Source: Pleurostoma richardsiae
Taxonomy: Eukaryota > Ascomycota > Sordariomycetes > Calosphaeriales > Pleurostomataceae
NCBI GenBank assembly: GCA_030052745.1
Contig: JANBVO010000017.1
Coordinates: 620,001 to 684,000, forward strand
Reading direction: 5' to 3'
Length of the DNA: 64,000 nucleotides
Below, one piece after another: positions 1 to 10,427 of the stretch. How positions within the stretch are numbered: position 1 is the first letter of the stretch; every line of letters starts with the position of its first letter. A program made the translations under genes and the position numbers. Under the pieces are notes generated by a model. It did not search any database and was not told the DNA's origin. It worked only from the letters and a program-made list of their open reading frames with translations.

Positions 1-11
1 GGATCTAGTGA

Positions 12-1210
12 CTATTCAGCTGAACATCCTGTCCATTCTCGTAACATGATTACGCGATGCCTTACCGCTTGTCGTAGTGGAGAGAAGACTGCTTTGGAGA
101 CGATCTTCTCGTCCGCCGCCAGCAATCTCTGCTGCTCAACCTTGTCCTCCCAGTGCCGGATACTAAACTTGTACATTACGTCATGGTAGAACACCCAGTC
201 GAGGATCAGCGCTTGATCTCCTTCGTAGGTGTTGTCCCTTTCGTGGACGGTTCTCGCGATTTTCTTTGTGCCGCAGAAGAAGATGGCCCAGCTCAGTGAC
301 GATCCGTCGAAGTTGAGTGTCTGAATAAGGCAAGTGAGCTCAGCTAACGTCCCAATTGTGATGCTAAGGCGCACTCACTTCGAAAATATTCAGGAGCATG
401 CTCGAAGCCATCATCTGCAGCGCCTTGGTGGCCTGGACCGGACTCTCGATTGCTGTCTGCAGTGCCATCATAGCTCTTGTCTGGTGAGCTATGGCCTGGT
501 CCTGTCTTCCTACGTGCTGATAGGATATCGCGGACAGGGCATGACGTGGCGCTAGAGATGCCGGACTGTCGTCGTTGAGGGATAGTCTGATAAGCAGGCC
601 ATATAGCTCATCCTCAAAAGACGATGTGGTCAGGATGCGTGCTACCGCACTGCGACCTTGAAGCATGTCAGCAACACTGACAACCCCAACACAATCTCGC
701 GCACTGTTCTTACTGTCCACCCAGGAGCGTGGGTCGATGTCCGTCTCCCTCATATGCACGAGCTCCAGTGGCCTTGCTATTGGTACGTTTTGCCCTCTTC
801 CCTGGACACCTGTGACTTGGTCAGAATACCCTTCTATATAGAGTCCGTAAGGCACCGGTAGTAACACACTATTTACGCCCTCCTGGGGGTTTAAGCCCTC
901 GATATCATTGCTCGTGACATTTATGAAATCAAGCGAGGAAGAGCGGATAGGCTCAATGAAGTAGTTGTCTCCTCGCACGGAGCGGCTGGGGTTGTTGCTC
1001 CTCGGCCACGAGAGTTGCAGGCCGTAACCTGAGCATACCTTACCTCTTTGTTTGCATTTGGTACACGATGGCAGCGTCTTGTCACAAGCGATCTTGCGGG
1101 CTTGCGATGTAAGTGGTAATGTAGCGTTTGAGGCCGGGGGTTTCGAGCTTACCACGGCAGTTCCAACACCTCTTCCTACTGCTGGAGCCTGGGCCTGAGT
1201 CTTCCCGCAT
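12..1210 (-). CDS. Zn(II)2Cys6 fungal transcription factor, 3' end probably beyond the left edge
   Basis: Nuclear DNA-binding regulator of the Gal4-type family; target unknown. Exons read 1210-1153, 1100-379 and 320-12. The first intron (1152-1101, 52 nt) falls inside the zinc cluster: exon 1 supplies the first C-x2-C and exon 2 the remaining cysteines, giving C-W-N-C-R-A-R-K-I-A-C-D at about residues 15-26, then C-T-K-C and the last Cys. The second intron is 378-321. The C-terminal part, with an LDWVFYHDV-like segment and a following RHW, resembles the Fungal_trans_2 (DUF3468) domain. As read it is 362 residues, short for this family. A good donor (GTAAGG at 65-60) follows the codon for Ala in SPLRQA, so the stop at 12-14 may lie inside or after a further intron and the gene probably continues outside the window. 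The regulator class is firm, the 3' end is not. Confidence 0.85.
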
Positions 1211-2523
1211 TGTTCACTGGTTTCCGTTTAAGTGGTAAAGATGGTTTCAGGAGTCGCAGCGACAATGAGAGATTACCTAAGTGGATATATATTCGTCCGC
1301 AGCCAAACGCCGAAGGTTACAAATGAGTGCTAAGGTAACCCTCCTTAGAGGCGCTGAATAATCGCTTAGCACCACGTAATCGCCGTTGCTGACCTCCTCT
1401 GTTTTTGGAAGTTCTGCTGCAACTAGCAAACCGACAGGCTCCCGTTAGCGCAGGAGTAGCAAGTGTGGACTGAAAGAGATTGAGAGTTATTTCATCACGG
1501 ATGCTGCTGTTCTTGTGGGATACGAGATGGTGGCTGTACACAATGCAGAGGCTATATGACCACGAGTCAGTCCAACAGCGGACAGTTACAGATCTAAGAT
1601 ATATCACACGACCCAGAGGCATGTCAGCCGCGACGATGAGGAGCACCATTGCTGACGAGCTCTCCTGTCCACTTCTTACACCCTGGCTGGTAATCGCCAT
1701 GCGTCATATCGATTCGAAGCCTGTGGCCGAGTGTCAGAGGTATCAAGACCTGACAGCCTTCCGAGGTTGAATCGCTGTATTGTTGACATAGATTGAGCCT
1801 TGAAAGGAGCCACTCTTGAGCGCACGAGCAAGAACAATGTGCCCTCTAATTGCTCGAGAGAAGGGAGCTGTTTTGAGCTGTCGAGTCGGTGCGGTCTTCG
1901 TGAACGGGAGTTCGACATTCTGAGCCCCGGCAACAAAGGGGTTTGCCCCTTCTCCTAGAGATGGGAAACAGCTCCTTCTCAAAAGTCTGTATTCCTTGAA
2001 AGCATGGAGTTGGCTTTAAACCTGAGGGGCCTTATAATTACGCAAGGGACCACAGGCTTGAATGTAAATTTCCCTGGAGCGGCACTCAACAGAGAGGATA
2101 GCAATACATATGGCAAGGCAACGACAAGAACGTGAGCTCCTATTGAAGAGCTGCATGCCTGCTAGTGCAGCTGCTAGGAGGATTGACAGAACTTCTCTAC
2201 ATGACTAAATCATCTCGGCCACGCATGGGCGATATATATCATCGCAGCGAGCTCTTGCCCCTGGTTGTGCGTATCGAGACTTCAGTTCTCATCGAGATGA
2301 TATGAATAGGTACCTAGGTACTTAGGTACTACTAGAAGTGGGCGAATGGTAGATGCCTGATGAGTCAGCACTGGATGAAAGCCTCACCCAATCACAGGTG
2401 CTGGAGCTGTCCCTGCCAGCTTTGGAAGAAAGAGCTTCGCGACCACTCGAGACCAGCAAGACAAGAATCCTCCACCATAGCCGCACACTACGGCATCGCA
2501 CTCGCTAATCGAGCACTCCGACG
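1211..2523. other. Intergenic, divergent promoters
   Basis: About 1.3 kb between two divergently transcribed genes. It holds an AGGTAC-type repeat near 2306-2330 and an AT-rich GATATATATC at about 2230. The open frames around 1317-1982 show no recognisable protein and no splice pattern, so I call no gene. Confidence 0.6.
2306..2330. repeat. AGGTACCT-type short palindromic repeat
   Basis: Three overlapping copies of AGGTAC(C/T)T in a row, about 200 bp upstream of the FF-domain gene. Related copies lie at 9994-10078 and a partial one at 14295-14314. Confidence 0.6.
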
Positions 2524-4242
2524 ATGCTGAAATCGACGTACAAGCCCTCGGCGCCCCCGCTGCCACCGGGTTGGACCGAGCACAAGGCCCCAAGTGGCCA
2601 TACCTACTACTACCATGCCGCGACCAAGGAATCGACCTACAAGCGCCCTGACGCGGACGCCATGGACCCCTCGGCGAGCTTCCTCCAGCACCAGGCTGTC
2701 CCTCAGATCAACCTGTCCGATCCTCGACTGGCGAACGCCTTCATGGCCCAGTATAATCCCGCCCCCGCGTCCACTGGTCGAGGAGGCTTCGGCGGGGGTG
2801 GCCGGGGCGGTCGAGGCGGAGGGCACGACCGGCCGAGGCCGCAGCCCGTCGACAAGCCGCGATCCAAGGTTTCCATCCCGGGCTGTGAGCCGTGGCTTTT
2901 GGTGTACACAAAATACGGCCGCCGGTTTGCCTACAATCCAGTCAAGAACGCCAGCTACTGGCGTATCCCCGAAAAGCTGAAACCGGGTATTCTAGAGTTG
3001 GACAAGGCGCGCATTCGAGAGAAGGCTGGTCTCGACAAGCAAGACGAAGCGGCCTCGAGTGAGATACAGGCCGCAGATGACCACGAAAACCGGGTACAGG
3101 CGGGCGGCGGCGCCAGCGTCGGAGGCGGCGACACTCAGCCCGACGACGCCGGCCATGACAGCTCCGAGTACGAGGAGGTCGAGGTCACTGACGACGAGGA
3201 TGAGGATGGCGTGGAAGGTGAAGATGGACAAGCATCGAAGCGGCGGCGCACGGCGGAAGCTGGCGAAGAGGAGGAACAGCCCATCGAGTTCAGCGAGGCA
3301 GACATCGCATACCAGCTGCGGGCGATGGGCGAAGAATACGGCCTGGACCCTGGAGAGTACGATGATGGCAACGCAGATGAGTGGCCCGAAGGCGCGGAGG
3401 GTATAGCGCTCTCGGAAGAGGACGCACATGCGCTGTTCAAGGATCTGCTGAATGACTTCAATATCAACCCGTATAGCCCTTGGGAAAAGCTCATCGAGGA
3501 GGGCAAGGTCTTCGATGACTCGCGATATACGGTGCTCACCACGATGAAGGCTCGCAGAGAGGTGTGGGAGGAGTGGTCAAAGGAAAAGATCAAGCTTCTG
3601 AAGGAGCAGAGGGCCAAGGAGGAGAAAAAGGACCCGCGGATACCATATCTCGCCTTCCTGCAAGAGAAGGCAAATCCTAAGCTCTATTGGCCCGAATTCA
3701 AGCGGAAATACAGGAAAGAGGGGCCCATGAAAGACACGTTGCTGTCGGACAAGGACCGGGAGAAGCTGTACCGAGAGCATATAAACCGACTGAAGCTCCC
3801 GCAGTCCACTCTGAAGGCAGACCTGACGGCCCTGCTGAAGTCGATATCCATCTCTAATCTCAACAAACAGACTCTGCCGTCACACCTTCCACCCCAGATT
3901 CTCACCGACATACGCTACATATCTCTGGACCCGAAGATTCGAGACCCCCTGATCGAGGCATACGTTCAGACCCTCCCTCCGCCTCCTGAGGATGGCCAAG
4001 CAGACGAGGAGGATGATGCTACTAAAAAGGCCAAGGGTGACAGGCTGAAGCGGGAGAAGGCGTTGCGGGACCGTGAAAGGGCGGTCGAGGAGGAGAAGCG
4101 GAGGCAGCAGAGGAAGCTCGATCTCAGCAAGGCAATGCTGCGTGAGAATGAACAGGAGCTGGAGAGGGCCTTGCAGGTGGACAAAAGGGGTTTGCAGAGC
4201 CAGCTAGCTGCGAGACCTGCTGAGGGAGAAACTGCACAGTAA
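2524..4242 (+). CDS. WW/FF-domain pre-mRNA splicing factor (Urn1/Dre4 type)
   Basis: Single-exon gene for 572 residues. An N-terminal WW domain (residues about 12-42, LPPGW...) has Tyr where the second signature Trp is expected (STYKRP). A Gly/Arg-rich linker (about 85-105) and a second WW-like segment (about 117-155, ending ASYWRIPE) follow. Next come an acidic stretch with a basic KRRR patch (about 180-245), then two FF domains (about 297-360 and 368-430). The C-terminus is charged and probably coiled-coil. The order matches yeast Urn1, fission-yeast Dre4 and related Prp40/CA150-like proteins, which associate with the spliceosome in the nucleus. The ATG at 2524 lies directly before the WW domain and nothing upstream is better. 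The domain call is firm; exact orthology is inferred. Confidence 0.88.
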   Translation: MLKSTYKPSAPPLPPGWTEHKAPSGHTYYYHAATKESTYKRPDADAMDPSASFLQHQAVPQINLSDPRLANAFMAQYNPAPASTGRGGFGGGGRGGRGGGHDRPRPQPVDKPRSKVSIPGCEPWLLVYTKYGRRFAYNPVKNASYWRIPEKLKPGILELDKARIREKAGLDKQDEAASSEIQAADDHENRVQAGGGASVGGGDTQPDDAGHDSSEYEEVEVTDDEDEDGVEGEDGQASKRRRTAEAGEEEEQPIEFSEADIAYQLRAMGEEYGLDPGEYDDGNADEWPEGAEGIALSEEDAHALFKDLLNDFNINPYSPWEKLIEEGKVFDDSRYTVLTTMKARREVWEEWSKEKIKLLKEQRAKEEKKDPRIPYLAFLQEKANPKLYWPEFKRKYRKEGPMKDTLLSDKDREKLYREHINRLKLPQSTLKADLTALLKSISISNLNKQTLPSHLPPQILTDIRYISLDPKIRDPLIEAYVQTLPPPPEDGQADEEDDATKKAKGDRLKREKALRDRERAVEEEKRRQQRKLDLSKAMLRENEQELERALQVDKRGLQSQLAARPAEGETAQ

Positions 4243-4590
4243 AGTCTCATCACCATAGAGTTGAAAGGGCCCCTAGCAACAACAAATACCCAACTTGTCG
4301 TTACGGCGCCGACCCCGGGCGTTTTGCTGTGCACCACTCGTACTTCCATGCTGTAGACATGATGTGGCTCACAATTCACGGCAGAAGATACGGAGGGTCG
4401 ACTTCCAGTCGCCGTTTTCGCCGAATACATAGCCTGGTTAGCTACGTTTAGACGACGCGCATGGATGGGTATTATTAAATACAAGATAGCAATGGCAGCC
4501 TTGCAGGCCTCGGCCAGCCGGAGCAGGGAGAACACCATGTAAATGCTTCGCAGCAACGCCCGACAGATGCGAACGCAAAGCACCGCGCCG
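4243..4590. other. Intergenic between convergent 3' ends
   Basis: 348 bp shared by the 3' ends of the FF-domain gene and the Tapt1-like gene. AATAAA-like and ATTATTAAATA stretches near 4465-4480 could serve 3'-end formation. Nothing else is seen. Confidence 0.5.
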
Positions 4591-7500
4591 CTACCAGATC
4601 CTCTTCGCGATCATCTCGTAGCGGCTGACAGTACTTAGGTCCCTCTCCTCCCCCCTCGCCGCCTTCTCCTCCGCCCGCCGCTCTTTGTTAACAGCCTTCC
4701 GCAGCCCCTCCTTGTCGTCCTCGTAGATCCAGCGCCTCCTCTCCTCGCCAACCTCCACCTGCCCGTGCCCGCCGATCCGTTTACCCTTGGCGTCGAACAC
4801 CTCCCGCTCCGCCCTACCCGCGGCAACGTCGTGCTCCCTCAGCTTCATGGCCGCGTAGCGGTCACGGCTGAACCGGAGCAACACCATACCCAGGAGCAGC
4901 TTCACGACGAGGAGGGCGAGAAAGGCGATAAAGAAGACGATGAGCATGGTAAGCGCGGCAATGGCGTCATCGCTGGTCCAGGTGAGCCAAAGCCTCTTGG
5001 CCGAGCCGGCGGCAGCGTCATACGGGTAGCCGTACACGGCGCGCCCGAGGGCGTTGCGGATCAGAGAGTCGAAGCGGTCTAGGGCTGCGACCACGGCTGG
5101 GGACGAGGGGATAGCGGACTCGACAGAAAGAGACGTCTGCGTGGACGGAGGCAATGGCGCGGGTACGCGGGTGACGACAAACATCTGATAGACCTGCACA
5201 GTGGCTCGGATGAACAAGCATGAGAGAGGGAGGAGAGGTAGGCCCAGTCGACGGGTCAGAGCAGGAGTGACGAATGCCTGGTAAAGCTCGGTCAGCGAAA
5301 TGTATGGTATAGAAAGAAGGGCGACGGAGGATGGCTGCGAACGTTTGTGTAGTAATCCTTGGCTAGTATATCCAGGATCCGGCTGTAAAAATTGGGCTTG
5401 ATGTTGTTGAACTTGTTGATGTAGGCATGCTTGATCCAGTCCACCAACATCTCGCTGCCGATGACAATGAGAAACGGAGACAGGACCTCGCCGGACCAGA
5501 ACCAGGAAGGTAGGATGGTGAAGCTGAACGGCAGTATGGATGGACTGTGTATGGGCAACGCGCTCGGCCCGCCCTCGTCTCCCAGCTCGCTCCCCGCTCC
5601 TGGGACCGACAGCCCGCCAACCTCGACGACGTTACGAAGCCCGATGATGGTCAGCATAATCCACAGCTCGAAGCGCTCCACCATATCGGCGCAGGTGAGC
5701 TGGAATGTGTTTTCCTTCTCAAAGCGCTTGAACACGCTGCTCTTGATCTCCACAAACTGGTTCGAGAGAAGCAAGCTTAGCAGCGCGTTTGAGTATGAGT
5801 TAACGGCGACATTGAGAGTGATGACCTGGTAGAACAGCGTGATGGAATGTGCAACGGTATAGACGAGGGAGAGAAGGAACATGCCGAACGGCAGCATGAT
5901 CTTGGACCGCCCCGAGCTATTTCGGGAAAGCGTCTCGGAGCTGAAGAGGCACTCGAATATGTCTTGCCCCAGGGCAGAGAACAGGCGATCGCTGACCTGC
6001 AAGGGGGGATATTAGCATCCGCGAGAGATCGTGACGAGTAAGTCCCGCTGGCGGTAGACTCACCTCTAGCAGGTTATAGATGACGTAGAGCTTGATGGCC
6101 GACTGGGCGCGGATGAAGTGGTACATGCGGCTGGCGTCCAGTCTCATGAGGGCCATAGAGCTGAAGATGATGACGGCACCCTGAAGTAGGTCGGCCTTGT
6201 GGAAAGAGTTGAGGTTAGAGGGCATCGACTTGGTCCTGCGATGTCTAAACGCGGACCCATGGGACTTGGAATGGCCCCGAGCGGGATGATGCGTGGCCGC
6301 GCCGTTGCTCTGAGCTCGAGAGGGTTCGGGCCGCCGAGCCGACTCGACCGAGGCGCCTGTCCGGGGAAGCTGGAGCCCCGCGGTTCCATTGCCGACGTCG
6401 CGCGCCCTACTACGGCTGCGAGACTCTGTGCTCCTGCTGCTGTCACAGCTCGCCGACGACAGCGTCCGGCCCCTTGCTTGCCTTCCGCGCCGCCACATTC
6501 GGCCAAGACCTTCCCAAACGAAGCCGATGAGCCACCTTGCCTCCTTCCCGATGACGTAGGCCCACCAGCGAAAGAGAACTCCGAATGCGACGCAGAACCG
6601 CATGGGCAGTATAGTAAAGGTCCACAGGAACGCATCTAGGCAAGCGAGCGCTCCGAATGTCAGGGTTCCCTCGAGGAAGAAGGGAAGGACGAGAAAGTTC
6701 TTGAGCCGTTCGAACTTGACGGCGCTGGACTCGTAGGGAATATCATTCGCGTATGACTGGTGGATGTACAGGGGGCTGGGCCGCTGGGCCGCAAGCTCGA
6801 GCTGCAGGACAGTCGGAACGGACAAGGGCGGCAGGGGAATCGCCGGCGGGATGGGAGACGGCGGGCGGGAAGTGTCGAGCGCGGGATCGGGTCGCGACGA
6901 TGGGGTGACTGTTGCTCGCGGAGTTGTAGTCAAGGGGAAGTTGCTACCTCCTTCGAGGTTGAGGGGAGCAGGCCGTGCAGCAGGGTTGAGAGAGTTGCGA
7001 CGGACAGCTGAGGGCTGCGAGGCAGACTGCTGGCCGCTCGATCTACGGCGACTGGTCGGTGGAGTCGAGAGTGTTCTAGAGGAGAGGACAGGGCGGCTGA
7101 GATTCAGCCCGCCTCGACCGGCCGACGAGGGATCAGGAAGTCTATTGGACCTGAAGCTGTCGCTCCGATCGAGGAAGAGAGGCGGGCCGCTTTCCAGCTG
7201 GCCGCTCACTGAGGGTCGTGCGGGTGCTTCAGCGGCGCTGGCGGATAGAGGGTGATCGGGGAGGGTGGCCACGGGAAGCGACTCCGGCGCCGCCGTCAGC
7301 TCTTGGATCTTGGAGGCCGACAGCCTGCGGACATGCTCGCTGTGGGTGGACGACTTGGTGCCGGAGCGGCTCCGGCTCTTGGCTGGTGCTGCGTCTTCTG
7401 CCAAGTCCTTCGAGCCTGTGTCTGCAGTGCGCGCTTCGCTATGTCCGTCGTGACTGCTTCCATTCTTTGGCGTCGGGGATGGAGAACTTTGGCCGTTTGG

Positions 7501-7779
7501 GGTCGGCATAGGAAGCTCGTCTTCGGCGGAAGTGTCCGGTACGGAGAGGTGAGGCTCAAAAGGATCGGTCGGCGTCAGAGCGGGGGACGGGAGATGGGCG
7601 CCGGCGCTGCTGGCAACAGTCTCTGTGCCTGTATCTCTCCTGCTGGGACCGTTTAAGGATATCTTATGCTGGCTGGCGGCCCTTTCTGGAGCTTCGAAAG
7701 TCGCAATCGCCTGCACAGCGGGTTTGGCTGCAGCCACGAGACGGTGGCCGTTCTGCTGCAGCGCCTCTCCCTCCGCCAT
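4591..7779 (-). CDS. Tapt1/Emp65 family multi-pass membrane protein (DUF747)
   Basis: Three exons, 7779-6064, 5996-5343 and 5277-4591, give about 1018 residues. Introns are 6063-5997 (GTGAGT..TTGCAG) and 5342-5278 (weak GTTCGC donor, ACCAG acceptor); both preserve frame. The first ~340 residues are Ser/Pro-rich and low complexity. Membrane segments start at an FLVLPFFLEG motif near residue 360 and recur through exon 2, which carries the conserved Tapt1 core (QDIFECLFSSETLSRNS, then FVEIKSSVFKRFEKEN and the DMVERFELW block). Exon 3 adds the last membrane spans and a charged C-terminal tail. Homologues act in the ER and early secretory pathway (yeast Emp65 with Slp1 in protein quality control; animal TAPT1 in ciliogenesis). 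The family call is firm; the second intron donor is the least certain point. Confidence 0.85.
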
Positions 7780-8675
7780 CTTGCTGTTTCGCTTGTCGAG
7801 CCGCGAGAGCGGACGCGTCAGACCATCTCTCTGATATGCGTGGATTCCAGCGGCGAAAAGGCCGTGCTCGTGGGCGAGGATGCAGTCGTGGGGGATGTCG
7901 TCGCGGTGTTGAAAGATTGAGGCTGTTTGGGGTTAACTAAACGTTGAGCTGCTTTAGCCTGGACGGAAGCTTAAATCGCTTGGTGTTCGTGGCCCCTCGA
8001 CTCCTCCAGATGGCGCCCAGTTCCTTGCAGATCCCATTGCGGCAATCGCTGTGCGACGGCATCCCGTCCAATAAACGCCACGGAGGCAGAGTCAGGTTGG
8101 ACGCCGGCTCCGTCTTTGTTGTTTCTACGATTATGCCGACTTGAGACCGCAATGCCTTGCGTACAGACGTAGAGGCATGACTTGTCTTGTCTTCCTACAC
8201 TGGGAATCAGTTGCTCTGGCCATGGCTTCCCTGGTGACGAATTCGCTGCTGCAACTGCCTCACATGTCGACTCGCATGTCAAACTCGTAGCCGATTCACC
8301 TACCTAACTCCTAAGGCTTGCTTTTCGGCTGCAACTGTCTGGTAGCAGGAAGAAATCCTGCTTGGCCTCCGCCATTGCGAAAACACCAGCTGAGGCTCTG
8401 CACACGCATGTGTTTGGGGGTCTTATCAGCTTCTCAGTCCCGCTAGAATCTCCGTGTCCGGCTGATGACTGTCCGTCCGTCTTACGGTCGGACGTCTTTG
8501 CTCATAGTAACTATGACTCAACGCCCTCAACATCCTCAGTGTCTTCCGTCGGCACTCAGGCGACACACGCTGGACTCCCTTCTACTTGCCGCTTCCACGT
8601 AACAGCTTAATACGTCCCAACTGCAGACAGAACCCAGAGAGGCCTCGGTCGGAAGAGCGACAAAATACGCCCGAG
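7780..8675. other. Intergenic, divergent promoters
   Basis: About 0.9 kb between the Tapt1-like gene and the acetyltransferase gene. Only short unconvincing open frames; no repeat or RNA gene recognised. Confidence 0.5.
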
Positions 8676-9305
8676 ATGGTTACAGTGGAACAAGCCAGCA
8701 CCGACGCCACATCCAATGCGCCATTCCGGGTTGGGTTCCCAGCCTCGGCCGCGGCTGCAGCGGACGATGCCGACCTGGTCAAGCACTTAACACTGGTGGT
8801 CAACGCCGTCTACGCCGAGGACGAACGCGCCATCTGGGAGCCCGCCACCGCGTTCGTGCGGACGAACGAGGAGCAGGTTGCGCAGTATCTCCGCGACGGG
8901 GAGCTGGCGCTCGCATGGCGCACGGAAGATGGCGAGCCCGCCAGTGCCTCCGTGCCGGGCGCGTCCCGGGTGATGGGCTGCATGCGCCTGCACCGGATGG
9001 ACTCCCGGACGTACCAGATCGGAATGTTGGTCAGCGACCCGCGGTTCCGAGGCGCCGGGGTCGGCCGGGAGCTGATGCGGTTCGCCGAGGCCCACGCGAA
9101 GGAGAACGGGGCGGAGGTCGCCCAGGTCGAGCTGCTGGTCCCGCAGCACTTTGTGCACCCGTTCAAGGTGAGGCTGGAGGCCTGGTACACGCGACTTGGC
9201 TACGAGCTCACCGGGACGGGGGACTTCGCGGTGACGTACCCGCAGCTCGTATCGATCCTATCCGGCCCCACGACCTTCAAGATCATGGAGAAGCCGCTAC
9301 GATGA
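8676..9305 (+). CDS. GNAT-family N-acetyltransferase
   Basis: Single-exon, 209 residues starting at the ATG at 8676. An in-frame extension upstream begins only at a TTG, so it is rejected. The acetyl-CoA binding motif A is clear at about residues 110-128 (MLVSDPRFRGAGVGRELM, with the R-G-x-G-V-G loop). It is followed by a helix and the late strand with an AWYTRLGYE segment typical of motif B. Small-molecule and protein N-acetyltransferases both share this fold, and nothing here fixes the acceptor. No signal peptide, so a cytosolic enzyme is expected. GC content is high (GC-rich third positions), consistent with an expressed coding gene. Confidence 0.85.
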   Translation: MVTVEQASTDATSNAPFRVGFPASAAAAADDADLVKHLTLVVNAVYAEDERAIWEPATAFVRTNEEQVAQYLRDGELALAWRTEDGEPASASVPGASRVMGCMRLHRMDSRTYQIGMLVSDPRFRGAGVGRELMRFAEAHAKENGAEVAQVELLVPQHFVHPFKVRLEAWYTRLGYELTGTGDFAVTYPQLVSILSGPTTFKIMEKPLR

Positions 9306-9590
9306 CGGTTACCCAGCATCTACGGAGGAGGCATGCACACGATTGCCGGGAGCACGAGCGCCCGCTTGGCTCGACTGATGGGAGATAGCGAATTCGGCGT
9401 CGGCACCGAGTCGGAGACATGCTCAATGTGCTCGGCGGGCACCGAGTTGGCCGGACCGGGTTCCGGCAAGCTGCACTTTACGTAAGACGGTCGTAGGCCG
9501 CTCTGATTCCAGGTTCTTCCTCTTTTGACCGGGAGCCTGACTCGGGGCCTCGATGGCCGTCGTCGTCCCCCCATCGATGCTTACGGTTTA

Positions 9591-9630
9591 TCTTAAGTCC
9601 ATAAAGTCCATTAAGTCCCCTTTAGTCCCA
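9591..9630. repeat. Short tandem repeat, ten-base period around AGTCC
   Basis: Four successive ten-base units each carry (A/T)AGTCC in the same phase. Copies are slightly diverged. Confidence 0.6.
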
Positions 9631-9993
9631 GATCCCTCCGTGAAGGATCCGACTCGCTTCAGCCTCCTGCACGCTTACGGTCCAGGCGGCCTCGTGGAGG
9701 CAGGGGCTGGGTGCAATGTGACGCCTTCAGAGCGCAGAGATAGGTAACATTGCTCGACGGAACCGAGGCGTCTTGACCGCCGATGAACGCGCGCTAGTAA
9801 GACTGCCTGCCGCTTCGGTACATCCCCCCGAGACCCGAGGCATCCCTCCTCCGTATGGTCTCTGCAGCCACATCGACAACGATTCAACAGTAAGAGCCTG
9901 GCAGCGAAAATGGACGGTGGGAGTGATTTCCTACGCACGGGGCGCCTCGTCGTGTACGGCCCGGTACCACGACTCGACTGCTCCGCCTAGAAG

Positions 9994-10078
9994 TAGGTAC
10001 CTCTGACTTAGCTGCACTACCGATGTCCCGTAGAGTACCAGACCTTTGCTAAGGTAGGTACCTGACTTAGGTAGGTTC
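9994..10078. repeat. Pair of direct TAGGTACCT..GACTTAG repeats
   Basis: Copies at 9994-10011 and 10055-10072, 61 bp apart. The second is embedded in AAGGTAGGTACCTGACTTAG followed by GTAGG. They lie upstream of the TATA element of the next gene, so a regulatory role is possible but not shown. Confidence 0.6.
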
Positions 10079-10234
10079 CCTGGTTTTGTAGCGTCTGTGA
10101 GGTGGGGCCCGGGAATGTCGACACACCAGCGGCGGCGGGGTTTCATGGTGGGGGTGCGAAGGAGAAGAACCCAGCAGAAAAGGCTCTCGTCTCCTCCGTG
10201 ACGTATCCGAGACGCGCGGGAGCATCTGCCTGAG

Positions 10235-10240
10235 TATAAA
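10235..10240 (+). promoter_or_regulatory. TATA box
   Basis: GAGTATAAAGAC 188 bp upstream of the dienelactone hydrolase start codon, followed by a pyrimidine-rich leader. Position and sequence fit a core promoter. Confidence 0.5.
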
Positions 10241-10427
10241 GACGCCGAAAATCCTTTCGTGAAACACCTCGTCGGCATCCCGCCCACTTTCCTGTGTCTG
10301 TGTTGTGTGTGTGTGCAGTACGTGAGCATCATCTCCAGACTCGGTTCCGCCGCTCGCCCCGTCCCGCGCAGTCGCATCTTCTTGTCCTCCAGCCCAGACC
10401 ACAGATTACCAAGCAGCCCTCTCCACA

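Larger units (their letters stand above)
9306..10427. other. Intergenic upstream of the dienelactone hydrolase gene
   Basis: About 1.1 kb. It holds a period-10 AGTCC repeat (9591-9630), two copies of a TAGGTACCT..GACTTAG repeat (9994-10078), a TATA element at 10235 and a (TG)n-like stretch near 10288-10318. No gene is seen. Confidence 0.6.

Noticed and set aside
1317-1982. Several overlapping frames upstream of the FF-domain gene
   Set aside because: No recognisable protein and no consistent splicing.
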